Source: Ornithinicoccus halotolerans
GTDB taxonomy: Bacteria; Actinomycetota; Actinomycetes; Actinomycetales; Dermatophilaceae
Length of the DNA: 38,080 nucleotides
Reading direction: 5' to 3'
Assembly (NCBI RefSeq): GCF_009602535.1
Contig: NZ_WIQI01000020.1
Span: 1-38,080, forward strand
Position 1 is the stretch's first letter. Every line of letters starts with the position of its first letter. The notes beneath the pieces are model-generated. The model did no database searches and had not been told where the DNA came from. It saw only the letters and a list, made by a program, of their open reading frames with translations. Position numbers and translations under genes: made by a program. Positions 1 to 6,967 of this stretch are shown one piece after another.

Positions 1-2
1 AC

Positions 3-199
3 CTCGGCCCCGACATCACCCCGGTGATGGCGCGCGCGGTCTGGGCGGTCGGCTGGGACAAGCCGTCGTTCTGGGGGCACCGGTGCGCCGGCTGGTGGAG
101 CCGCTGCGGCTGGCGGCGGCCACCGGGCTCGAGCAGCACCTGGGCGACGTGGACACCCCCGAGCAGCTGGCTCGCTGGCGGGAGCGCCCGCTGGGGTGA
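3..199 (+). pseudogene. 3' end of a MobA-like nucleotidyltransferase gene, frameshifted
   Basis: This is the 3' end of a gene that begins before the window. Codons from position 3 to about 74 read well in one frame (LGPDITPVMARAVW..., nearly all G/C at third positions). From position 77 to the TGA at 197-199 the adjacent frame reads well (...APVRRLVEPLRLAAATG..., ending DVDTPEQLARWRERPLG). The switch falls at a run of five Gs (73-77); one extra G would join the two parts. The ending with D-V-D-T-P-E-x-L-A-R-W resembles the C-terminus of MobA-type molybdenum cofactor guanylyltransferases, which fits the convergent moaA gene, but so little is visible that the family is tentative. The frameshift may be a real mutation or a base-calling error in the homopolymer. 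Confidence 0.45.
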
Positions 200-205
200 C
201 CCGGC

Positions 206-1207
206 TCAGCCGCCGATGGCGCTCATCGGTCGAGGTGGCTGCAGGAAGGCGGGGTCGTCGATGTCGTGGCCGGCCCGCTTGCCGGCCAGCGCGCTGGTCA
301 CCAGCCGCTGCAGCGCCTCGTCGCCGGCGCCGGCGCGCAGCGGGGTGCGCAGGTCGGTCTCGCCGGTGGCGAACAGGCACGTGCGCAGCTGCCCGTCGGC
401 GGTGAGCCGCAGCCGGTCGCAGGCCCCGCAGAACGGTGCGGTGACCGAGGCGATCACGCCCACCGTCTCCGGGCCGCCGTCGACGAGGAACAGCTCGGCC
501 GGTGCGCTGCCGCGGGTGGGCACCGGCTGTAGCCGGTGGGCGGTGCGCAGCCGGTCGAGGATCTCCTCGCCGGTGACCATGCCGTGGCGGGTCCAGGTGT
601 GACCGGCGTCCAGCGGCATCTGCTCGATGAAGCGCAGCTGGTAGCCGTGCTCGAGCGCGAACGCGAGCAGGTCGACCGCCTCCTGGTCGTTGACCCCGCG
701 CAGCAGCACGGTGTTGAGCTTGACGGGGTGGAAGCCCGCCTCGGCGGCGGCCCGCACCCCCCGCAGCGTGTCGTCCAGCCGGTCCCGCCGGGCCAGCTCG
801 CGGAAGGTGTCGGGCCGCAGGGTGTCCAGGCTGATGTTGACCCGGGCCAGCCCGGCCGCCCGCAGGTCGTCGGCGACCCTGTCCAGGCCGAGGGCGTTGG
901 TGGTCATCGACACCTCGACCGGCCCGTCGTCACCGGTCATCGCGGCGATGCCGGCGACCACGTCGACCAGGTCGCGCCGCAGCAGCGGCTCCCCGCCGGT
1001 CAGCCGCACCTCGGTCACGCCCAGGTCGACCGCCATCGCCACCAGCCGCAGCAGCTCCTCGGTCGACAGCAGCGTCGGCTTGGCCAGCCACGGCACGCCC
1101 TGCTCGGGCATGCAGTAGGTGCAGCGCAGCGAGCACCGGTCGGTCAGCGACACCCGCAGGTCGCGGTGTCGCCGGCCGAACCCGTCCGTCAGCGGCTGCT
1201 CGGTCAT
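206..1207 (-). CDS. moaA: GTP 3',8-cyclase MoaA (molybdenum cofactor biosynthesis)
   Basis: Radical-SAM enzyme that converts GTP to 3',8-cyclo-7,8-dihydro-GTP in the first step of molybdopterin synthesis, in the cytoplasm. The protein has 333 residues, normal for the family. The N-terminal radical-SAM CxxxCxxC motif is at C25, C29 and C32, followed by the GGEP motif near residue 71. The C-terminal second [4Fe-4S] site is C260, C263 and C277 (FCGACDRLRL...RTC). The protein ends in the Gly-Gly tail needed for activity in characterised MoaA. The ATG overlaps the stop of the upstream mogA-like gene by four bases (1204-1207), so the two are translationally coupled. Confidence 0.95.
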   Translation of the reverse strand: MTEQPLTDGFGRRHRDLRVSLTDRCSLRCTYCMPEQGVPWLAKPTLLSTEELLRLVAMAVDLGVTEVRLTGGEPLLRRDLVDVVAGIAAMTGDDGPVEVSMTTNALGLDRVADDLRAAGLARVNISLDTLRPDTFRELARRDRLDDTLRGVRAAAEAGFHPVKLNTVLLRGVNDQEAVDLLAFALEHGYQLRFIEQMPLDAGHTWTRHGMVTGEEILDRLRTAHRLQPVPTRGSAPAELFLVDGGPETVGVIASVTAPFCGACDRLRLTADGQLRTCLFATGETDLRTPLRAGAGDEALQRLVTSALAGKRAGHDIDDPAFLQPPRPMSAIGG

Positions 1208-1731
1208 CCGTGGTCCCCCGTGTCCAGCTGCACCAGCAGGTGCGGCACCAGCGGCAGCAGCGCGGGCAGGTTCTGCTCGACGGCCCGCACGCTGCCGGGC
1301 AGGTTGACCACGAGAGTGCCCCCGCCGGTGCCCTCGGCCGGGTCGATGACGCCCGCCGTGCCGCGGGAGATGGCGGCCATCGGGGTGTGCGCGGCGCCCT
1401 CGCGGCGCAGCTGCTCGGCCACCCCGTCCAGCTCCCGGGTGAGCACCTGCCGGGTGCCCTCCGGCGTGTAGTCCCGGGGTCCCACGCCCGTCCCGCCGGT
1501 GGTGACCACGAGCCGGTAGCCCTCGGCCACCGCCTCCCGCAGCGCCGCCGCGACCGAGTCGGCGCCGTCGGGGATGACGAGCGGTCCGTCGACCCGGTGG
1601 CCGGCCTGGGTCAGCAGCTCGACCAGCCGCGGCCCGGACCGGTCGGGGCGGGACCCGCTGGCGGAGCGGTCCGACACGGTGACCACGAGGGTGGGCACCG
1701 ACCGGGGGTCGGTAGCGGCCATGCCGACCAT
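1204..1731 (-). CDS. MogA/MoaB-family molybdenum cofactor protein
   Basis: A 175-residue protein of the MoCF-binding domain family. Members bind molybdopterin and adenylylate it before molybdate insertion. The diagnostic TTGGTGVGPRDYTPE segment is at about residues 76-90, and a second conserved stretch (PMAAISRGTAGV...LVVNLPGSVRAV) is in the C-terminal half. Whether it acts as MogA or is the MoaB paralogue cannot be settled from sequence alone. The start is either 1731 (ATG) or 1722 (second ATG, MAATDPRS); neither has a clear ribosome binding site. It is the first gene of a mogA-moaA operon and lies back to back with the iron-uptake operon, 159 bases from its lipoprotein start. Confidence 0.88.
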   Translation of the reverse strand: MVGMAATDPRSVPTLVVTVSDRSASGSRPDRSGPRLVELLTQAGHRVDGPLVIPDGADSVAAALREAVAEGYRLVVTTGGTGVGPRDYTPEGTRQVLTRELDGVAEQLRREGAAHTPMAAISRGTAGVIDPAEGTGGGTLVVNLPGSVRAVEQNLPALLPLVPHLLVQLDTGDHG

Positions 1732-1814
1732 CGTAGGTGGGTGCCGGGGGAGCCGCGCAGGGTCTGGCGGGTCCTCGCGGCCGAATACCGCAGCCGCCCG
1801 TTTGCTAAATGGAG

Positions 1815-1833
1815 TTAGGGCTGCCTAACCTCA
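1815..1833 (+). promoter_or_regulatory. DtxR/IdeR-type iron box
   Basis: TTAGGGCTGCCTAACCTCA matches 14 of 19 positions of the IdeR/DtxR consensus TTAGGTTAGGCTAACCTAA. Its core is a perfect inverted repeat, GTTAGG-GCTG-CCTAAC (1814-1829). It lies 58 bases before the ATG of a ferric-siderophore binding protein, where an iron-dependent repressor would be expected to bind. The role is inferred; the palindrome and its position are seen directly. Confidence 0.75.
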
Positions 1834-1890
1834 GCGGTGTTCGGTCCGCGCGGCCGAGCACCAGAGCTGACCGAGCCGCAGGAGCCGTCC

Positions 1891-2973
1891 ATGTCCCGAT
1901 CCCTCACCTCCCTGGCAGTCGCGAGCACCGGCCTGGTGCTGCTCGCGGCGTGCAGCACCGGCCCGGCGGGAGGTGGGGAGACCGGCGGCAGCGGGCAGGG
2001 TGACGCCGCCGGCAGCACCGCCAGCGGCGAGCCGGCCGGCGACCAGTTCCCGGTGACCATCGAGCACGCCCACGGCGAGACCACCATCGAGGAGGACCCG
2101 CAGCGGGTCGCCACCGTGGGCTGGGTGGACCACGACGTGATGGTCTCCCTCGGCGAGCTGCCGGTCGGGGCCACCAAGATCAGCTGGGGCGGCAACGAGC
2201 AGGGCTCCACCGACTGGTTCGACCAGGCGGTCACCGAGCAGGGCGGTGACCCTGCCGAGATCGCTCGCTACGACGACAGCGACGGCATCCCCGTGGACGA
2301 GATCGCCGCCGTGCAGCCGGACCTGATCCTCGGCACCAACTCCGGCATGACCGCCGAGGAGTACGAGCGGCTGTCCAAGATCGCCCCCACCGTGGCCTAC
2401 CCGGAGGTCGCCTGGGCCACGCCGTGGCGGGAGTCGCTGCAGATCGTCGGCCAGGCGCTGGGCCGCACCGCCGAGGCCGAGCAGGTGCTCGCCGACACCG
2501 AGGCCGCCATTGAGGCCGCCCGCGAGGAGCACCCGGGCCTGGCGGGCCGGACCGTGGCGTGGACCTGGTTCACCCCCGGCGACCTGTCCAGCATCGGCCT
2601 CTACACCACCCAGGACCTGCGCCCGCAGATCTCCCGCGAGTTCGGCATGGAGGACGCCGGCATCGTGACCGAGCTCAGCGAGGGCAACGACAGCTTCTCG
2701 GCGACCCTGTCCGCCGAGCGTGCCGATGAGCTGGACGCCGACCTGGTCTTCTTCTGGACCGAGGACGAAGCCCAGGCCGAGCAGATCACCAGCGACACCC
2801 TGCTGCAGCAGGTGCCCGCCTTCGAGCGTGGCTCCTACGCCGTCCTCACCGACCAGCCGCTGGTCACCGCCATCACCTCCCCGACCCCGCTGTCCATCCC
2901 GGTGGTCATCGAGCAGTTCCTGCCGCAGGCCGCCGAGGCCGCGAGCCAGCTGGAGGAGGGCGCGGAGCGGTGA
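1891..2973 (+). CDS. Ferric-siderophore ABC transporter substrate-binding lipoprotein
   Basis: Extracytoplasmic iron-siderophore binding protein of the FepB/FhuD class, 360 residues. The signal peptide ends in the lipobox L-A-A-C with lipidated Cys21, followed by a Gly/Ser/Glu-rich linker and then the typical start of the periplasmic-binding fold (PVTIEHAHGETTIEEDPQRV). The ATG at 1891 is chosen because AGGAG lies seven bases upstream and the signal peptide then begins normally; an in-frame GTG at 1837 would add 18 residues in front of it and is rejected. It is first in an operon with two permeases, an ATPase and a reductase, and sits just downstream of an iron box, so iron repression is likely. 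The siderophore bound cannot be read from sequence. Confidence 0.92.
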   Translation: MSRSLTSLAVASTGLVLLAACSTGPAGGGETGGSGQGDAAGSTASGEPAGDQFPVTIEHAHGETTIEEDPQRVATVGWVDHDVMVSLGELPVGATKISWGGNEQGSTDWFDQAVTEQGGDPAEIARYDDSDGIPVDEIAAVQPDLILGTNSGMTAEEYERLSKIAPTVAYPEVAWATPWRESLQIVGQALGRTAEAEQVLADTEAAIEAAREEHPGLAGRTVAWTWFTPGDLSSIGLYTTQDLRPQISREFGMEDAGIVTELSEGNDSFSATLSAERADELDADLVFFWTEDEAQAEQITSDTLLQQVPAFERGSYAVLTDQPLVTAITSPTPLSIPVVIEQFLPQAAEAASQLEEGAER

Positions 2974-3992
2974 CCACGCTGACCGGCACGCCGCCGCGCG
3001 TGCGGTGGACCGCGGGCCTGATCGGCCTGGCGGTCCTCGCCGTGTGCGCGGGGCTGTCGGTCGCGGTGGGCGCCCGGACGCTGCCGCCCGCCGACGTGCT
3101 GCAGGGGCTGGCGCCGCTGCTCGGCGGCGACGGCACCGGCTCGCCGACCGAGTCGATCGTCCGCGCCCGCGCGGACCGCACCGTCATCGGCGTCCTGGTC
3201 GGGGTGGCCGTCGCGCTGTCCGGTGCGGCGATGCAGGGGCTGACCCGCAACCCGCTCGCCGACCCCGGTCTGCTCGGCGTCAACGCCGGCGCGGCACTGG
3301 CCATCGTCCTCGGCATCCAGGCCGGGATCCTCGGTGGCGCCAGCGGCTACGTCTGGTTCGCGATGCTGGGCGGCGTGCTGGCGGCAGCCGTCGTCTACGG
3401 GGTGGCCTCCCTCGGGCCCGCCGGGCCGCAGCCGCTCACGATGACGCTCACCGGCGCCGCGCTCACCGCGGGAGTGACCAGCGTCGTCGCCGGCGTGCTG
3501 GTGACCAACGACGGGGCGCTGGAGGTGTTCCGGTTCTGGCAGGTCGGCTCGATCGCCGGCCGCTCGGTCGAGCTCGTGACCGGGGTCGCCCCGGTCCTGC
3601 TCGCCGGGCTGCTCATCGTGGCGCTGTCCGGTCCCGTGCTCAACGCCACCGCCCTCGGGGAGGACCTGGAGCGGGCCCTCGGCCAGCGGACGCTGCTCGC
3701 CCGCGGGGTCGTGGCGCTGGGCGCGGTCGCGCTCGCGGCCAGCGCGGTGGCACTGGCCGGCCCGATCGCCTTCGTCGGGCTGGTCGTGCCGCACCTGGTC
3801 CGGCTGGTCACCGGCCCCGACTACCGCCGGGTGCTGCTGGGCAGCGCCCTCGTCGGGCCGGTGCTGGTCCTGGCCACCGACGTGCTGGGCCGGGTCGTCT
3901 CCCCGCCCTCGGAGGTGCAGGTCGGCATCATGACCGCCGTCCTGGGCGCCCCCGCGCTCATCCTGCTGGTGCGGCGGACGGCGATGCGATGA
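2970..3992 (+). CDS. FecCD-family siderophore ABC permease, first subunit
   Basis: Inner-membrane permease of 340 residues, BtuC/FecCD family, predicted to form a heterodimer with the next gene product to import ferric siderophore. Family hallmarks seen are R-x-D-R-T-V-I-G-V-L-V-G near residue 70, the ...SGAAMQGLTRNPLADPGLLGVNAGA segment around 90-115, and the PIAFVGLVVPHLVRL helix near 265. The start is GTG, overlapping the lipoprotein stop by four bases (GTGA). It has many hydrophobic helices, consistent with the usual ten. Confidence 0.93.
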   Translation: MTTLTGTPPRVRWTAGLIGLAVLAVCAGLSVAVGARTLPPADVLQGLAPLLGGDGTGSPTESIVRARADRTVIGVLVGVAVALSGAAMQGLTRNPLADPGLLGVNAGAALAIVLGIQAGILGGASGYVWFAMLGGVLAAAVVYGVASLGPAGPQPLTMTLTGAALTAGVTSVVAGVLVTNDGALEVFRFWQVGSIAGRSVELVTGVAPVLLAGLLIVALSGPVLNATALGEDLERALGQRTLLARGVVALGAVALAASAVALAGPIAFVGLVVPHLVRLVTGPDYRRVLLGSALVGPVLVLATDVLGRVVSPPSEVQVGIMTAVLGAPALILLVRRTAMR

Positions 3993-5083
3993 CCACGCTG
4001 GGCACCACCACCGCCGCCACCCGACCGGCCGGCCCGGCCACCGCGCCGCCGGGCGACCCCGGTCTCCCCGCCCGGGTGCGGGCGCGCACCCGTCGGCGCT
4101 CCGGCCTGGTGCTGACGGCGCTCGTGACCGGGTGGCTGGCTGCGTTCCTGGTGCGGGTCCTGCTGGGCGACTTCACCATCACCGTCCCGGACGCGCTGCG
4201 GATCGTCACCGGCACCGAGATCCCGGGGGCCAGCTTCATCCTGATGGAGTCCAAGCTCCCCCGGGCGCTGGCGGGCACCTGCGCCGGCCTGGCGCTGGGC
4301 GCCTCCGGCGCGACCTTCCAGGCGATGGCCCGCAACCCGCTGGCCAGCCCGGACGTGCTGGGCATCACGATGGGATCCTCGGCGGCGGCCGTCTTCACGC
4401 TCGTGGTCCTCGGCGGCAGCGGCCCGGCCGTCACCGTCGCCGCGCTGGCCGGCGGCGCGGCCGTCGCCGCCGCGATCCTGCTGCTGTCCGGTGCGGCGGC
4501 GGGCGCGGCTCCCTACCGGATGATCCTCACCGGCGTGGCGCTGGCCGCGATGCTCACCTCGGTCGTGCACTGGGTGCTGCTCACGGCCGACGTCTACCGC
4601 GCCCACGAGGCCATGGTGTGGCTGACCGGCAGCCTCACCGGCGTCCGATGGGCCGAGATCGGCCGGATGGCCCTCGTCGTGGCCGTGGCGCTGCCGCTGC
4701 TGGCCGCGGTCGCCAGTCGGCTGCGGCTGGTCGAGCTCGGCGACGACCTCGCCCACGGCCTGGGCGTGCCGCCGCGCCAGGTGCGCGCGCAGGCGATGGG
4801 GCTGGTCGTGGTGCTGACCGCCACCGCGACCGCCGTCTGCGGGCCGATCGCCTTCGTCGCGTTCCTGGCCGGTCCGATCGCGCGCCGGCTGCTGGGCGGG
4901 CACACCTCCATCCCGGCCGCCGCCGTCGTCGGCGCCGTCATCGTCGTGGTCGCCGACTACCTGGCGGCGTACGCGCTGCCCGGCACCAACCTGCCCGTCG
5001 GCGTGGTCACCGGGCTCGCCGGCGCGCCGTTCCTGCTGTGGCTGCTCGTGTCCACCCGCCCCTCACGCCAGGAGGCCGCATGA
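3989..5083 (+). CDS. FecCD-family siderophore ABC permease, second subunit
   Basis: Second permease subunit, 364 residues. It has a Pro/Arg-rich cytoplasmic N-terminus of about 40 residues before the first helix. The FecCD hallmarks are present: SKLPRALAGTCAGLALGASG, then FQAMARNPLASPDVLGITMG, and GPIAFVAFLAGPIARRL in the C-terminal half. The ATG overlaps the preceding stop (ATGA at 3989-3992). The reading frame stays open far upstream because of the high GC content, but that extension runs through the lipoprotein and first permease genes and is not coding. Confidence 0.93.
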   Translation: MTTLGTTTAATRPAGPATAPPGDPGLPARVRARTRRRSGLVLTALVTGWLAAFLVRVLLGDFTITVPDALRIVTGTEIPGASFILMESKLPRALAGTCAGLALGASGATFQAMARNPLASPDVLGITMGSSAAAVFTLVVLGGSGPAVTVAALAGGAAVAAAILLLSGAAAGAAPYRMILTGVALAAMLTSVVHWVLLTADVYRAHEAMVWLTGSLTGVRWAEIGRMALVVAVALPLLAAVASRLRLVELGDDLAHGLGVPPRQVRAQAMGLVVVLTATATAVCGPIAFVAFLAGPIARRLLGGHTSIPAAAVVGAVIVVVADYLAAYALPGTNLPVGVVTGLAGAPFLLWLLVSTRPSRQEAA

Positions 5084-6045
5084 CCGCCGTCCAGACCCCG
5101 TCCACCCGGCACGCGCCGCCCGCGGTGAGCGGCCCGGCGGGCGGGATGGGCCCGGACGCCGGGCCCGCCGCTCCCGCGACGGGCGGCACCGCGCTGGTCG
5201 CCCAGGGTGTCTCCCTCGGCTACCAGGGCCGCCCGGTCGTCGAGGGCCTCGACCTGGCGGTGCCCCGCGGGCAGGTGACCGCCGTCGTGGGGCCGAACGG
5301 CTGCGGCAAGTCCACGGTGCTGCGGGGGCTGGCACGGCTGCTCCGGCCGACCGCGGGCCAGGTGCTGCTGGACGGCCGTGACCTGCACCGGATGCCCACC
5401 CGGCAGGTGGCCCGGGAGGTCGGCCTGCTCCCGCAGAGCCCGGTCGTGCCCGACGGCATCACCGTCGCCGAGCTGGTCAGCCGCGGCCGCCACCCCCACC
5501 GCGGGCTGCTGCGGCAGTGGACCCGGGACGACGACCGCGTCGTGGCCGAGGCGCTCGCGGTGACCGGCACCGAGGACCTGGCCGGCCGGGAGGTCGACCA
5601 GCTCTCCGGCGGGCAGCGGCAGCGGGTCTGGATCGCCATGGTCCTGGCCCAGCGCACCGGCCTGCTGCTGCTGGATGAGCCGACCAGCTTCCTCGACATC
5701 GCCCACCAGGTCGAGGTGCTCGACCTGGTACGCGACCTGTCCACCCAGCAGGGCACCACCGTCGTGATGGTGCTGCACGACCTGGCGATGGCGGCTCGGT
5801 ACGCCGACCACCTGGTCGCCGTCCGCGAGGGCCGGATCGCCGCCCAGGGCGCCCCCCGTGCGGTCGTCACCGCCGAGACCGTCGAGCAGGTCTTCGGTGT
5901 CCGCTGCCGGGTCCGCTGGGAGGAACCCGACGGCGACCTGACCGTGGTGCCGGTGGGCCGGCACCGCTCGACCAGCGCCCGACCCGGCGCCGCCGCCCGA
6001 CCGGGCGCGGCCGCTACCGCCACCACCGCAGGAGGTGCCTCGTGA
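5080..6045 (+). CDS. Ferric-siderophore ABC transporter ATP-binding protein
   Basis: ATPase subunit (FepC/FhuC class), 321 residues, that powers the permease pair. Walker A is GPNGCGKST at residues 71-79, the signature LSGGQ at 175-179, Walker B LLLLDEP with D199 and E200, and the switch histidine is H233. An N-terminal extension of about 36 residues rich in Pro, Gly and Ala precedes the domain, and a low-complexity Ala/Arg/Pro tail follows it; both are outside the catalytic core. AGGAGG precedes the ATG, which overlaps the permease stop (ATGA at 5080-5083). Confidence 0.94.
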   Translation: MTAVQTPSTRHAPPAVSGPAGGMGPDAGPAAPATGGTALVAQGVSLGYQGRPVVEGLDLAVPRGQVTAVVGPNGCGKSTVLRGLARLLRPTAGQVLLDGRDLHRMPTRQVAREVGLLPQSPVVPDGITVAELVSRGRHPHRGLLRQWTRDDDRVVAEALAVTGTEDLAGREVDQLSGGQRQRVWIAMVLAQRTGLLLLDEPTSFLDIAHQVEVLDLVRDLSTQQGTTVVMVLHDLAMAARYADHLVAVREGRIAAQGAPRAVVTAETVEQVFGVRCRVRWEEPDGDLTVVPVGRHRSTSARPGAAARPGAAATATTAGGAS

Positions 6046-6899
6046 CCACGACCCTGGAGCGCGTCAGGACCCGCGTGCGCCGCGCCGCGTACGCGCGGAC
6101 CATGGCCATGCCCATCGAACGGGAGCACCATCACGGCTTCCCGGTCACGGTCACCGACGTGGTGGACGTGACACCGCACTACCGGCGACTGACGCTGGCC
6201 GCACCGCAGCTGCGGGAGTACCGCACGCTCGGGCCGGACGAGTACTTCGGGCTGGTCATGCCCCAGCCCGGGCAGGAGCTGCCGGACCTGTCCCGGCTCG
6301 CCGGCAGCAACCTGCGGGGCGCCCTCGGCGAGCTGCCGGAGGTGGAGCGCCCGGACCTGCGGTGGTACACCGTGCGCCGGCACCGGCCGGAGGCCGGCGA
6401 GGTCGATGTCGAGGTCGTCACGCACGGGGACGACGGACCCGGGTCGAGTTGGGTGCGCCGCGCGCAGGCCGGGCAGCTGGCCGGGTTCCAGACCGGCTCC
6501 AGCTGCTACCGACTCGGTTCGGCCGCCGGCGACCAGGTGCTCGTGGCCGACGAGACCGCCTTCCCGGCGCTGTGCGGGATCCTGGAGCAGGCCGGTCCCG
6601 GGGTGCGGCCGCACGTGTTCCTCGAGGTGCCCGGCCCGGGGGTGCTGCCGGACCTGACGCCGCTGGCCGCGGGGCTGGCGGGGACCGTGGCCGTGGTCGA
6701 CCGCGGTGACCGCGCCCCCGGCCAGGCGGTCACCGAGACACTGGCCGCGGCTGACCTACCGGCCCCGACGTTCGCCTGGGCGTGCGGCGAGAAGGAGCTC
6801 GCGGCCTCGGTGCGCCGTCACCTGGTCTCCGAGCGCGGGATGGACAAGCGCCGGGTCTACTTCTGCGGCTACTGGATCCTGGGGCGGCCCCGCGGGTGA
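6042..6899 (+). CDS. Siderophore-interacting protein (FAD-dependent ferric-siderophore reductase)
   Basis: Cytoplasmic flavoprotein of the SIP/ViuB family, 285 residues, expected to reduce imported ferric siderophore and release Fe(II). An FAD-binding beta-barrel motif RWYTVR is at residues 107-112, the NAD(P)H-domain motif ADETAFPAL near 170, and the family C-terminal VYFCGYWILGR motif is present. It is the last gene of the uptake operon and its GTG overlaps the ATPase stop by four bases, so import and reduction are genetically linked. No siderophore biosynthesis gene is seen in the window. Confidence 0.92.
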   Translation: MTTTLERVRTRVRRAAYARTMAMPIEREHHHGFPVTVTDVVDVTPHYRRLTLAAPQLREYRTLGPDEYFGLVMPQPGQELPDLSRLAGSNLRGALGELPEVERPDLRWYTVRRHRPEAGEVDVEVVTHGDDGPGSSWVRRAQAGQLAGFQTGSSCYRLGSAAGDQVLVADETAFPALCGILEQAGPGVRPHVFLEVPGPGVLPDLTPLAAGLAGTVAVVDRGDRAPGQAVTETLAAADLPAPTFAWACGEKELAASVRRHLVSERGMDKRRVYFCGYWILGRPRG

Positions 6900-6967
6900 C
6901 CCGGGTCGCGCGCCGCCACGGCCGGCTCTCCGGTGCGTGCCCACCGGCGACCGGCTAGGTTCAGCCG

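Noticed and set aside
6930-6947. CCGGTG-CGTGCC-CACCGG hairpin after the iron operon
   Set aside because: Only six pairs without a T-run; too weak to call a terminator in this GC-rich background.
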